From NCBI GenBank assembly GCA_030603495.1, contig JAUVXR010000001.1:186001-250000 (forward strand): a DNA stretch of 64,000 bases, given 5' to 3'. Positions 30,064 through 39,182 of the stretch are shown piece by piece; within the stretch, counting starts at the first letter, position 1; each line of letters starts with the position of its first letter. This DNA comes from a bacterium (GTDB taxonomy: Bacteria > Armatimonadota > Zipacnadia > Zipacnadales > Zipacnadaceae). The notes beneath the pieces are model-generated. The model did no database searches and had not been told where the DNA came from. It saw only the letters and a program-made list of their open reading frames with translations. The position numbers and the translations under genes were made by a program.

Positions 30064-33000
30064 CCGCTGGGGTCGGCCTCCGTGCAGATCAGCACGTACG
30101 GGCAAGCACCAATTCGCGGGGTGCAGCCCTCCCTGGGCGGATGCCCCTCGAACCCAGGACACTGCTTGATTTCCCGCGCTTTGTCAGCCAGAAAGCCAGC
30201 GATCTGCTGTAACTCGCCGGCGCTGAAGTTCTCATCCTTAGGCTCGGCATCGTCGGCAACTAGCTCTATGCAGGAACGCTTACAGGGTGGGCTGATATCT
30301 GGCTTCAGACTCTGGAGACATACTCGCACCACCGGGCGACCGTCAATCATTGCCCAGGCCAGCGCGTAGATCGGGAGTTGATAGTCTTTGCGGAATGGCT
30401 CCTTGGCCTTGTCAGTTTCACGGTAGCAGAAGCTACGGCGCAGCGCGGCCGGTGCCTCGACTTTGCCGCTCTTGTAGTCAATCACCTCAACAGCATCACC
30501 TACGCCCACCACCTGATCAATACGACCTCGGAATCGATGAACCTGTCCACTGTCGTCAGTCAGCTCGATGTCAAACCACTGCTCGCTGGCAAGCGACTCT
30601 TCCCGGAAGAACTCAGTTCCAGCATAGACTTCCAGGGCCCGGCGGGCCCGCCCGTAGTGGACGCGGCGCGAATAGTCAGACTGGAACTCCTGCGCGTACT
30701 GGGCGAACTTCTCGCCGAGCAGCTCAACGGCCCGTTCGGCAGTTCGCTCAGCTCCGGGGAGCTGGTTAAGCTCAGCCATAACTGCGTGAAGGACTCCACC
30801 GTAAACCATTGCCTCGGACTCCTCACCAGCCAGTCCCATGAGCTTCTCGAAGAAGAATCGCCGTGGACAGTGTAAGTAGGTATTAATGGAACTCGCGCTC
30901 AGCGGCCAGTCGGGCGCCAGCTCGGCCAGAATCGGCTCTTGGCTGATTGCTGGGCACACCAGACGGTCCTCTTCGGACTCGGTAGTATCCCCCGCCGGCA
31001 GTGGACGGCGGGCACAGGGGGTAACCGGACAACCCTCGTGGCTGGCACGCCCACCTGGCTTCTGTTCCACTAACCCCCAAAAGACGCACTCAAAGCCCGC
31101 CCGGCCCTGTTCTTCAGCCAGTCCCAGAGCGAAGTCCTCGGGCAACGCTGAGATCAGGAACTCTGACGGACCGACCTCGCCGCCCTCGTCCTCGACGTGG
31201 CAACTAAGAATAAGCCGGTGACGAGCGCGGCTGATAGCTGTGTGGAACAGCCGGGCCTCCTCGGCGAGCGCCTCGCTGGCCGCTTCGCCGAAGCCTGCGA
31301 ACGTCAGCGTAGCGGTGGGTATACCCAGATGCGCCCGGGCCCGCTCGCGTAGTGCCCGGACCGTCTCCTGAGGCAGCAGCCGCGAGACAACCAGCGGCGC
31401 CGGGAAAAGACCCTCGCTCAGCCCAAGCAGATAGACGACGTCAAACTCCAGGCCACGCGCATCGTGGGCAATCACGACCCGCACCCCCCTGCTGTCTCCA
31501 GGCACTGGCGGGACCGCATTCATCTCCACAACGCCACGGGTCTGCGCCAGGGACAGGCCTTTTCCCGTCACCTCCACCAAGGCCTCCTGGGTATTCGCCA
31601 AGCTGTTGAGCAAATAGAGCAACCCAGCCACGGCTGAAGGCGCATTCTCAGCCATCTGGCCCCAGAGACCGGTCTCGCGCAGCACCAGCCTTATTGCATC
31701 AACCGGCTTGTCTGCGGCGATTGCCTGAGCCTCTCGCACCACCTCCACCCAAAGATTCAAGGGGCCGACAGAGCATTCGACATCCTGAAGCAGCATGGAC
31801 CGACGGGCGCGTTGGCCGTGCCGATACACTTCGGCAATGGCCAGCTCATCAGCACCAGCGAGGCTGGCCAGCCGGCACAGCGCCAGGTTGGCCCGCTCCG
31901 TTTCTTGCTCACGGACTGCCACAGGATAGGTGTCCTGCTCCTGGGCGCAGACCAGCAGATCAATGACGTCGCCAGCCAAACTGCGGGCGGCCCAGTTGCC
32001 TTCGGCCACCTCCTGTCCGGCCACGGGAATTTCGCGCAGGGCCAGATGCTCACGGGCCGCCTCCGCCTGGCGGTGATTGCGTACGATGACGGCAATCTCA
32101 TCCGCCGCACAATCGCCTTCGTCGAGGAGCTCGATGATCTCGTCCCCCACGCCGACCAGCTCCTCACTGAACGTCCGATAGACCCGGACAGCGACCTGGC
32201 CAGGGCTATGACCCTCCGCGAGCGGAGCACTCAGCGCCCAATCCTGGGTAAACTGGCGGGCGACGTGGGCCAACTCCGGGGCCATCCGACCTCGTTGATC
32301 CACCGACAACTGCGTGCGAGTTAGCTCGCGGTCGGGCAGCAGCGATTCCAACAACACTGCCGGGTCCTCCACAGCCCCGCGAAAGCGGTATATCGCCTGC
32401 GCCGGTTCGTAAGCACCGGCCATGCGCGTGCCTGGACCACACAGCGCGGCCAGTAGCTCTATCTGGAGGCAAGTCGCGTCCTGGAGGTCATCAGCGATGA
32501 TCAGATCGTAGCGCTGGTGCCAGCGTGCGGCCAACCCCTGGTCTGTCAGCGCCAGCAGCGCCAGCCAGACGATGCCGCGCAAATCGTAAACCTGCGCCTG
32601 GCGCAACCACTCCTGGTAGCGCTCGTAGATATCAGCCAGGTCGCCCAGAGCAGGCGCGTGGGACAAGCCCGGGATGACCTTCTCCCGGAAGGTCTTTGTG
32701 TCTATCTTGCAGCGCTTGAGCTCCGCAATGAAGTCGGCGACATCATCACGGAAGCGAGGGCTACGGCGCACCTGCTCGGCCTGGTAGTAGCGTGCGCCTG
32801 ACGTTGTCTCCCGAATGACCTCGCCGACCAGCAGCCGCTCGGGCAGCGGGCCGATCACACCACGGCCTGGGTGGCCCACGTTCTCCTGCAGAATCCGCTG
32901 GGCCAAATCCTCGTACGTTTCAACGACCGGAATTACTGTTCGGCCCGCACTGACACTGCGCTGAGCGAAATAGTCCCTCTGGCGCTGCTGGGCCGCTCGG

Positions 33001-33137
33001 TCCAGCGCGAGCCATAGGACCCGCGCCGGCGCAAGGCCACCTGTCTCGATAGCCTCCGCCACAATCCGCGCCAGGTACGTGGTCTTACCCGAGCCGGGGC
33101 CCGCTTTGATTAGTTCAGTCGTCGGCTCAACAGCCAT
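30060..33137 (-). CDS. AddB/AdnA-like helicase-nuclease subunit
   Basis: A 1025-residue protein, first of the pair. It begins with an intact Walker A (AGPGSGKTTYL, near residue 13), and has a helicase-like body with LIIADDLQDATCLQIELL and VVIAHDARGLEFDVVYLLGLSEGLFP. The C-terminal nuclease domain starts SASSINTYLHCPRRFFFEKL and carries the core RGRIDQVVGVGDAVEVIDYKSGK and QLPIYALAWA. Cys757, Cys1005, Cys1012 and Cys1018 fit the Fe-S staple of AddB/AdnA nuclease domains. Its stop codon overlaps the next start. The intact Walker A and nuclease in both subunits make it closer in outline to AdnAB than to AddAB; the exact class needs a phylogeny. Confidence 0.88.
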   Translation of the reverse strand: MAVEPTTELIKAGPGSGKTTYLARIVAEAIETGGLAPARVLWLALDRAAQQRQRDYFAQRSVSAGRTVIPVVETYEDLAQRILQENVGHPGRGVIGPLPERLLVGEVIRETTSGARYYQAEQVRRSPRFRDDVADFIAELKRCKIDTKTFREKVIPGLSHAPALGDLADIYERYQEWLRQAQVYDLRGIVWLALLALTDQGLAARWHQRYDLIIADDLQDATCLQIELLAALCGPGTRMAGAYEPAQAIYRFRGAVEDPAVLLESLLPDRELTRTQLSVDQRGRMAPELAHVARQFTQDWALSAPLAEGHSPGQVAVRVYRTFSEELVGVGDEIIELLDEGDCAADEIAVIVRNHRQAEAAREHLALREIPVAGQEVAEGNWAARSLAGDVIDLLVCAQEQDTYPVAVREQETERANLALCRLASLAGADELAIAEVYRHGQRARRSMLLQDVECSVGPLNLWVEVVREAQAIAADKPVDAIRLVLRETGLWGQMAENAPSAVAGLLYLLNSLANTQEALVEVTGKGLSLAQTRGVVEMNAVPPVPGDSRGVRVVIAHDARGLEFDVVYLLGLSEGLFPAPLVVSRLLPQETVRALRERARAHLGIPTATLTFAGFGEAASEALAEEARLFHTAISRARHRLILSCHVEDEGGEVGPSEFLISALPEDFALGLAEEQGRAGFECVFWGLVEQKPGGRASHEGCPVTPCARRPLPAGDTTESEEDRLVCPAISQEPILAELAPDWPLSASSINTYLHCPRRFFFEKLMGLAGEESEAMVYGGVLHAVMAELNQLPGAERTAERAVELLGEKFAQYAQEFQSDYSRRVHYGRARRALEVYAGTEFFREESLASEQWFDIELTDDSGQVHRFRGRIDQVVGVGDAVEVIDYKSGKVEAPAALRRSFCYRETDKAKEPFRKDYQLPIYALAWAMIDGRPVVRVCLQSLKPDISPPCKRSCIELVADDAEPKDENFSAGELQQIAGFLADKAREIKQCPGFEGHPPREGCTPRIGACPYVLICTEADPSG

Positions 33138-33195
33138 ATTGGCGTGCCGTCACCTGCTATCAGTCGGTTGCTGATTACCACGACCGTCGCTGCGT

Positions 33196-33226
33196 GCCGG
33201 CTTCACTGCGTTCAACCGGCCCCTCC
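33196..33226. repeat. REP-like palindromic repeat, copy 1 (partial)
   Basis: GCCGGCTTCACTGCGTTCAACCGGC can fold through GCCGG/CCGGC ends, followed by CCCCTCC. It matches copies at 33708 and 33817 but lacks the second hairpin, and lies just past the 3' end of the RAYT gene. Confidence 0.75.
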
Positions 33227-33229
33227 GAA

Positions 33230-33700
33230 CTACGGCCAGCTTACCAGTACTGACCACGGCCAATCTTCCCAACGTTGGCATAGACCCTCACGCACAGGAT
33301 TGTCCAAGACATACTGTATCATAGCCCGCACGTTTTCCTCCTCACGCGCATGCCTATCCCAATAACTACGCTGCCAGGCGAAATGAGCATGTCCCAAACG
33401 ATGAGCTTGGCGGCTGATTTCACTTTTCAACGTGGCAATAAACGGTTGAAAACCGCTATCTCTACTATCCATCGAGCACACAACGTGCATATGGTCTGGC
33501 ATCACACAATACGCATGCAAGGAGAGCCTGAAACGAACGGCCCGCTCGTGCAGCACTCTTACGACCATTGGCGCCAGGTCAGGAACAAGTAAGCTCTGCC
33601 CCTTTTTCGCGGCAATAGTGACAAAGACTGGTGAGCGATCAGTCCTGTAAACTGCCTCAGGTAGTCTAAATGGATGTCTTCGGTTAGGTAGCATGCACAT
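33230..33700 (-). mobile_element. REP-associated tyrosine transposase (RAYT, IS200-like Y1 family)
   Basis: A protein of 156 residues from ATG 33700 (33694 is another option; an upstream TTG lies inside a repeat). The HUH motif is in AYCVMPDHMHVV, and the catalytic Tyr lies in ENVRAMIQYVLDNPVREGL, as in Y1 transposases; it ends with the WEDWPWS motif common to RAYTs. RAYTs nick at REP hairpins and are thought to spread them, but are usually single-copy domesticated genes rather than active IS elements. REP-like repeats flank it on both sides, which supports the assignment. No further IS200-type ends were seen. Confidence 0.9.
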
Positions 33701-34007
33701 GGCACAGACCGGCTTCACTACGTTCAACCGGCGCCTCCCGGAGGGGCCTGTCGAGCAGACCGAGTAGCACGAGGTCTGCGAGGCTGGCCCGCCCTACCAC
33801 AAGCCCTAGAGCACGGGCCGGCTTCACTGCGTTCAACCGGCCCCTCCCGGAGGGGTCTGTCGAGTGGGCCGACTATCACGAGGCCCGCCCTACGTAACTT
33901 CTCTGCCCATCTCTCCACTCCTGCCCCGGGAGAGGTGAAGGACTCGTGATCATTTCGGCGAAAATACGCTCACCCCCAGCAACCACTGTTGATCAGAGGG
34001 AGACACT
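33701..34007. repeat. REP-like repeats, copies 2 and 3, in the region between RAYT and the enolase-family gene
   Basis: Copy 2 begins at 33708 and copy 3 at 33817. Both share about 70 bases: a GCCGG...CCGGC unit with core CTTCACTGCGTTCAA, then a second hairpin CCCCTC-CCG-GAGGGG (best in copy 3, 33841-33855), then TGTCGAG and a GAGG-containing tail. Two tandem hairpins are typical of REP/BIME architecture. No gene is visible in this 300-base stretch; the last 20 bases carry the ribosome-binding site of the next gene. Confidence 0.82.
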
Positions 34008-35381
34008 ATGAACAGTTCGGACATAAGTATAAAGCAAATCGAGGTGGCCTTCGAGCCGTTCATCGCCCGCACGCCGCTCAAGTTTGGTGCCGTTGTTATG
34101 GACGCGCTACACTTCTGCCGGGTCAAAGCGACTGTCGAGAACGAGGATGGGCAGGTCGCGGACGGTTGGGGCGGGATATTCGTGGCTGATTTCTGGGCCT
34201 GGCCTACCTTTGAACTCACCCACGAGCAGAAGCAGGCAGCCATGACGGATGTGATACAGCGCTATGCCGACATGGTGACTGCATACCCCGGGCCGGCACA
34301 TCCGATTGATATCTTCCTGGACCTGGAAGAAGACCTGCGCGCGATGAATGAACAAGTCTGCGCGGAGCACGAGCTGATGCCCGCACAACCGTTCCTGGGC
34401 GGGCTGGTCTGTGCCTCGCCGATAGACGCGGCGCTTCACGACGCCTTCGGCAATGTTAATGGCATTGACTGCTACGACGGCTACGGCCCGGAGTTTATGA
34501 GCGACCTGAGCAAGTACCTTGGTCCTGAGTTCCGGGGCAGGTATATCCCGGACTACATCCGCAGCGAGTACATGCCCGAGGTGCCGATCTTCCACCTGGT
34601 CGGCGGACTGGACAAGCTCACCGAAGCGGAGAAGGATGACTCCGATCCCGACGACGGCAAGCCGGTCAGCCTGGATGAGTGGATCCGCGCTGAGGGCATG
34701 TACTGCCTGAAGGTGAAGCTGCGCGGTAACGACCTCGACTGGGACGTAGACCGTACGCTGGCCGTGTACAGGATCGGGCGCGAAGAGTTGCCCAAGCTTG
34801 ATATCGAAGAGATGCACTTGACCGCCGACACCAACGAGCAGTGCGAAACCCCGGAATACATCATCGAGATGCTCCACAGGATAAGGGAGCAATCGGAAGA
34901 TTGCTTCGAGCGGATTCTGTACATCGAGCAGCCCACCGAGCGCGAGCTGACCGCGCACCGCCACGACATGCGCGAGTTGTCCCAGCTCAAGCCGGTGATC
35001 GTGGACGAGAGCCTCACCGACCTGGAGAGTTTCGAGCTGGCGATGGAGCTAGGCTGGTCGGGCGTAGCGCTCAAGACCTGCAAAGGCCACTCGTCCAATA
35101 TGATCTTCGCCGCGAAAGCCCGGGAGTTAGGCATCCCCTATGCGCTCCAGGACCTGACCAACCCCAGTCTGTCGCTGATCCACTCGGTGGGCATGGGCGC
35201 ACGCCTGTACACGATAATGGGCGTGGAGGCCAACAGCCGGCAGTTCTTCCCCGATGCCACCACCGAAGCCGAGCAGCGGGTACATTCCGACATCTTCAAC
35301 GTCCGCCGAGGCGTGGCGGATACCGCCAGCCTGCAGGGCACCGGCCTGGGCTACCAGATGGACAAGTTGCTGGGCTCCTAG
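34008..35381 (+). CDS. Enolase-superfamily (mandelate racemase/muconate lactonising-like) enzyme
   Basis: A 457-residue protein. The superfamily abstracts a proton next to a carboxylate, using Mg2+ held by three acidic residues on a barrel. Candidate ligands are Asp in LTADTNEQ, Glu in LYIEQPTERE and Asp/Glu in VIVDESLTD; KVKL is the likely catalytic Lys strand. The capping domain occupies about residues 1-170. It is longer than most members (about 380) owing to an insertion near residues 200-225 (EKDDSDPDDGKPVS). Many related environmental proteins are sugar-acid dehydratases or unassigned. No sugar-catabolic operon surrounds it, so the substrate is unknown. GGGAG lies before the ATG. Confidence 0.88.
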   Translation: MNSSDISIKQIEVAFEPFIARTPLKFGAVVMDALHFCRVKATVENEDGQVADGWGGIFVADFWAWPTFELTHEQKQAAMTDVIQRYADMVTAYPGPAHPIDIFLDLEEDLRAMNEQVCAEHELMPAQPFLGGLVCASPIDAALHDAFGNVNGIDCYDGYGPEFMSDLSKYLGPEFRGRYIPDYIRSEYMPEVPIFHLVGGLDKLTEAEKDDSDPDDGKPVSLDEWIRAEGMYCLKVKLRGNDLDWDVDRTLAVYRIGREELPKLDIEEMHLTADTNEQCETPEYIIEMLHRIREQSEDCFERILYIEQPTERELTAHRHDMRELSQLKPVIVDESLTDLESFELAMELGWSGVALKTCKGHSSNMIFAAKARELGIPYALQDLTNPSLSLIHSVGMGARLYTIMGVEANSRQFFPDATTEAEQRVHSDIFNVRRGVADTASLQGTGLGYQMDKLLGS

Positions 35382-35414
35382 CCGGACGATCTCCGGTCCT
35401 ACTCCGCGGGTGAC

Positions 35415-35444
35415 TTGCCAGGATAGTCCGACTTACGGTATCAT
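35415..35444 (+). promoter_or_regulatory. Probable promoter of the cation exchanger gene
   Basis: TTGCCA (35415-35420), 18-base spacer, TATCAT (35439-35444), 43 bases before the ATG. Confidence 0.55.
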
Positions 35445-35486
35445 TTGGAATGTATCCACTGGTAACGAAAGAGGTATCCCACAGGA

Positions 35487-36476
35487 ATGGCTGTCATCGA
35501 GTTTCTCGTCCTGCTGTTGATAATAGCGGGCGCTGCGATATTGCTCAGCCTCGGCGCAGAGATACTGGCCGAGCGCTACGGTGCCAACTTCACGGGCAGC
35601 ATCGTCCTGGGCCTGATTACCACTATGCCCGAGTATATGTTCGTCATTTGGGCCGTGATTAAGGGCCAATACCACATGGCTGTCGGGTCGGCGGTGGGGG
35701 CGTGCGTGATCCTGGTCACCCTTGGCTACGGTCTGGTGCTTATCGTCGCCACCACTCGGCTGAGCCGCAAACCAGTGCGGGTGGTTGAACTTTCGCGCAC
35801 GACTGCCATTGACGCCTGGTATCTGGGCGGCACAGCCATCGTCGCCCTTCTGCTGGCCTGGGAGGGTAACGGGCTAGACATCAAAGACGGTATTATCCTT
35901 ATGCTGCTGTTCGGCGGGTATATGTACCAGTTGGCACGTCACGCACGCGAATTCTCAAAAACGGTAGAGACCGCGCCCCCCCGTCAGCAGATGGTCAAAG
36001 CGGCCCTGTTCCTCTTGGCCGGTGCTGTAATCATATTTCTCCTGACCGAGCGATTCGTGGACTCAATGCTGGAGATAGCCCACCTGGCCGGGATAAGCCC
36101 GTTTGCGGTGGCCCTCATCCTGAGCCCCCTGGCCTCCGAGATGCCCGAGAAGCTAACGGCCTACTTCACCGTTCACCGGGACGGAAAACTAGCGGAGATC
36201 TCGGTGTGCAATTTCCTGGGCTCCAAGGTCAATCACAACAGCCTGCTGCTGGCGATGCTGCCCTTTGTGGCGTACCGATGGCACGGGATGACTAATGTGC
36301 CCAACATTATCACGATTCCCTTTATACTAATGACAGTGATTACTTTCTTTGCCGTGGCCAACCTGGCGCGGCGGCGGCTGACCTTCAAACACGGGGTGAT
36401 GTTCGCCACCGCATATCTGCTACTAATTGGGGCTGCGTACTTTGTGGCGGATCCCACTATGTTTCCCGGCCACTGA
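35487..36476 (+). CDS. Sodium/calcium exchanger-family (CaCA) membrane protein
   Basis: A 329-residue inner-membrane protein with about ten membrane spans. Two inverted alpha-repeats are visible: GSIVLGLITTMPEYMFVIWAVIKG with GSAVGACVILV, and FAVALILSPLASEMPEKLTAYF with NFLGSKVNHNSLLL. The acidic residue after the (T/S)-x-P-E motif in each repeat is the ion-binding site in this family. It exchanges Ca2+ or another cation for Na+ or H+; the ion cannot be told. The next gene, serS, follows after 48 bases. Confidence 0.88.
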   Translation: MAVIEFLVLLLIIAGAAILLSLGAEILAERYGANFTGSIVLGLITTMPEYMFVIWAVIKGQYHMAVGSAVGACVILVTLGYGLVLIVATTRLSRKPVRVVELSRTTAIDAWYLGGTAIVALLLAWEGNGLDIKDGIILMLLFGGYMYQLARHAREFSKTVETAPPRQQMVKAALFLLAGAVIIFLLTERFVDSMLEIAHLAGISPFAVALILSPLASEMPEKLTAYFTVHRDGKLAEISVCNFLGSKVNHNSLLLAMLPFVAYRWHGMTNVPNIITIPFILMTVITFFAVANLARRRLTFKHGVMFATAYLLLIGAAYFVADPTMFPGH

Positions 36477-36524
36477 GGAGCGGGCACATTTTCTTGCTGT
36501 AGTTGAATGGAGGGGAGCAATACC

Positions 36525-37811
36525 GTGCTCGATCGAAGGATAATTCGGGAAGAACCACAGAAAGTGCGCGAAGCGCTAGACAAGCGCGGCTGCGACTTCG
36601 ATCTTGATGCCCTGATCGAGCTGGAGGCACGGCGGCGCGATCTGCTTCAGGCCGTTGAAGCGCAGAGGGCCCAAAGGAACCAGATCTCGGAGCAGGTCGC
36701 ACAGACCGTGCGGGAGGGCGGCGATGCTGAGCCGCTTAAGCAGCGCTCCATCGAGATAGGCCGGCAGCTTGCCGCCAACGAGCAGGAGCTGGCGGAGGTC
36801 GAGGGACGTTTCGACCAAATGATGGCCGAGCTGCCCAATATCCCCCTGGATGAGGTGCCGGTCGGCGAGTCTGAGCAGGACAACGTGGTGATGTACGAGG
36901 TGGGCGAGCCGCCGAAGTTTGATTATACTCCCCGGCCCCATTGGGAAATCGGCGAGCAGCTCGGCATCCTGGACTTTGACGGTGCCACGCGCATGGCCGG
37001 TGCCCGGTTCGTGACCGATGTCGGCGCGGGAGCAACGCTGGAACGAGCGCTAATCAACTTTATGCTCGACACTCACACTCGCAAACACGGCTACACCGAG
37101 GTATTTCCCCCATATCTGGCTAACGAGCGCTCTCTTTTCGGCACCGCCAACTTGCCCAAGTTCGAAGATGACCTGTTCAAGACAACCGACGGCTATTATC
37201 TGATACCCACCGCCGAGGTCCCACTGACCAACATGCACCAGGGCGAGATTCTCGAGGGCGATGATCTCCCCATCTACTACACCGCCTACACAGCCTGCTT
37301 CCGGCGCGAGGCGGGGGCAGCAGGTAAAGATACCCGAGGGATGGTCCGGGTCCACCAGTTTCATAAAGTAGAACTGATGAAATTCGTCAAGCCAGGGCAG
37401 AGTTCCGAGGAGCTAGAAAAGCTGGTCAAAGACGCCGAAGTGATACTGCAGGCGCTGGAGTTGCCCTACCGGCGCGTCCATCTATGCACCGGCGATATGG
37501 GCTTCCAGCCTCGCCAGACCTTTGATCTCGAAGTCTATTGCGCGGGGATGGACCGCTGGCTGGAGATTTCCTCGTGCAGCCAGTATGGCGACTTCCAGGC
37601 GCGCCGCTGCAATACCCGCTATCGCCCCCAGCCACAGGCCAAGCCCGAGTTCATTCACACTATGAACGGCTCAGGTGTAGCTGCGGGCCGCACATTGCTG
37701 GCCATCCTGGAAAACTACCAGCAGGAGGGCGGAACTGTAGTGATCCCCGAGGTATTGCGCCCCTACATGGGCGGATTGGCCGAAATCCTCCCCCGATCCC
37801 TGCTGTCGTAA
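36525..37811 (+). CDS. serS: Seryl-tRNA synthetase
   Basis: A 428-residue class II synthetase that charges tRNA-Ser (and tRNA-Sec where present). The N-terminal part is the long tRNA-binding coiled coil (about 30-105). The catalytic part shows TEVFPPYLANERSLFGTANLPKFEDDLFKT, the TSE-like YLIPTAEVPLTNMH, motif 2 CFRREAGAAGKDTRGMVRVHQFHKVEL and motif 3 MNGSGVAAGRTLLAILENYQ. Start is GTG 36525, because GGAGGGGAG (36509-36517) is correctly placed; the ATG at 36507 would put that site inside the gene. No T-box leader is seen. Confidence 0.97.
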   Translation: MLDRRIIREEPQKVREALDKRGCDFDLDALIELEARRRDLLQAVEAQRAQRNQISEQVAQTVREGGDAEPLKQRSIEIGRQLAANEQELAEVEGRFDQMMAELPNIPLDEVPVGESEQDNVVMYEVGEPPKFDYTPRPHWEIGEQLGILDFDGATRMAGARFVTDVGAGATLERALINFMLDTHTRKHGYTEVFPPYLANERSLFGTANLPKFEDDLFKTTDGYYLIPTAEVPLTNMHQGEILEGDDLPIYYTAYTACFRREAGAAGKDTRGMVRVHQFHKVELMKFVKPGQSSEELEKLVKDAEVILQALELPYRRVHLCTGDMGFQPRQTFDLEVYCAGMDRWLEISSCSQYGDFQARRCNTRYRPQPQAKPEFIHTMNGSGVAAGRTLLAILENYQQEGGTVVIPEVLRPYMGGLAEILPRSLLS

Positions 37812-38064
37812 CAGCGGCATCTCATCCGCCGTAGCTGTAGCGAAGGCGGATCCTGCCGCGACTTCACCAAGCCAGCGAGCAGCCTCCCACAATACCAGAG
37901 AACAGTGGACAAGACGTCGTTGTCTGTCGTTACCTGCCTCCATCTGCCGTTGTCTGCCCCTATCTGGTGTTGTCTGCCGTATTGCGGCAGGGGAACCTGG
38001 CCGGGCCGGCGAAAGTCTCATATGCTACAAGAACAGCACGCCCGTGTTCGGGAGTTGAACAGCA
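37812..38064. other. Spacer with a hairpin and short direct repeats
   Basis: An inverted repeat ATCCGCC (37824-37830) / GGCGGAT (37845-37851) encloses GTAGCTGTAGCGAA. This resembles a widespread REP-like hairpin family and could end the serS transcript, although no T-run follows. At about 37914-37980 a simple repeat tract carries GTTGTCTG three times with related ATCTG and CCTGC units between. No gene is seen. Confidence 0.5.
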
Positions 38065-39153
38065 ATGTATCAGGCAGCGGTATTTGCCGTGATCCTGTTT
38101 GTCAATGGCGTACAGATCCCCATGTCGGCCCCGGCAGTAGTCGAGGGTGAGACTACCTGGATACCGCTCCGAGCCGTCTTCGAGGAACTGGGCTGGGAGA
38201 TAAAGTGGGATGACGCCACCAAGTCAATCAATATCACCGCGCCGGATCAACCGGAAATCCGCATCCAGATCGACAACTCCAAGGTGAGAATCGGCACCCG
38301 ACTGGACGATTTTGCCGCCGCTCCCCGGCGCCGCGACGGCGTGACCTATATTCCCGCGAGCCTGCTCAAGGTCATACCGGGAGTGCAACTGCGGTGGGAC
38401 AATGAGAAGAAAGCCCTGCATATTGACGCTGTGCCCACCGGGCGTCCTGTCGCCGTGACCATCGGCGAACTGGTCGCCAATCCGCCTGGTTGGCTGAACA
38501 AGACAGTGACCCTCACCGGAGAGTACACCGGCTGGCAGGGCGACCCCTTTAGCCCCACCACCAGCCAGGGCCCGCCCGTGACGCGCAGTGATTGGACCGT
38601 CCGCGACGCTACCGGGTCCATATACTGCACCGGCGGCTGCGATACCCGCGGCGAACGCCCCATATCACTGATGCCCTATGAAGACTACGGGCGGCGCATC
38701 ACCCTGACCGGTGCGGCCCGCCTGGCCGTGGACGGCTACCCGTACCTCGAGCCGACCGCAATCGCGCCGGTAAGCGGCCTGGCCGGCTTGACCTGCTTCG
38801 TGAGTACCGACCGCCGCCAGTACCAGCCCGCCGATACGCTCGTCATAGAGATGACCGTGGCCAACCCCTTCGCGGAGACAGTAATGCTCCAGTTCACATC
38901 CGGTCAGACCTATGACTTCATCATTCGCGACGCGAAGGGCAACAAGGTCTGGCAATGGTCGGACGGCAAGGTCTTCACAATGGCCTTAACATCCCGCGAA
39001 CTGAAAGCGGGAGAAAGCTACCGGGTCTCGGCCCAGTGGACCGTGCCGACAGGTGATAAGGCACTTGCCCCGGGGCGATACCGTGTCTACGGCATTGTCA
39101 ATGCCGACGTTTCAGCCTACCCCCATACCATCGCGATTGCGGCACAAGACTAG
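38065..39153 (+). CDS. Exported three-domain protein: copper-amine-oxidase-N-like, OB-like and BsuPI-like domains
   Basis: A 362-residue protein. Residues 10-130 match the copper amine oxidase N-terminal-like domain (VEGETTWIPLRAVFEELGWEIKWDD, DGVTYIPASLLKVI, LRWDNEKKALHI), a module of surface proteins that is not itself an oxidase. Residues 135-235 look like an OB fold (LNKTVTLTGEYTGWQGD through DYGRRITLTGAARL). Residues 250-360 resemble the BsuPI (intracellular proteinase inhibitor) domain: NPFAETVMLQFTSGQTYDFIIRD, then LKAGESYRVSAQW and LAPGRYRVYG. No clear signal peptide precedes the first domain, although the start MYQAAVFAVILFVNG is hydrophobic. GGGAG lies 12 bases before ATG. It pairs with the anchored unknown protein downstream. 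Function unknown. Confidence 0.82.
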   Translation: MYQAAVFAVILFVNGVQIPMSAPAVVEGETTWIPLRAVFEELGWEIKWDDATKSINITAPDQPEIRIQIDNSKVRIGTRLDDFAAAPRRRDGVTYIPASLLKVIPGVQLRWDNEKKALHIDAVPTGRPVAVTIGELVANPPGWLNKTVTLTGEYTGWQGDPFSPTTSQGPPVTRSDWTVRDATGSIYCTGGCDTRGERPISLMPYEDYGRRITLTGAARLAVDGYPYLEPTAIAPVSGLAGLTCFVSTDRRQYQPADTLVIEMTVANPFAETVMLQFTSGQTYDFIIRDAKGNKVWQWSDGKVFTMALTSRELKAGESYRVSAQWTVPTGDKALAPGRYRVYGIVNADVSAYPHTIAIAAQD

Positions 39154-39182
39154 CCACATATGAGCAAAGAACTCGCGGAGTG

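Noticed and set aside
33230-33727. Active insertion sequence of the IS200 type
   Set aside because: The protein has RAYT features and is flanked by REP-like repeats, not IS200/IS605 ends; no target duplication or second copy is visible.
36477-36524. A T-box riboswitch upstream of serS
   Set aside because: The gap to the exchanger gene is only 48 bases and contains no T-box core or terminator.
37914-37980. CRISPR-like array (three GTTGTCTG units)
   Set aside because: Repeat units are under 12 bases with irregular short spacing, and no cas genes are near.
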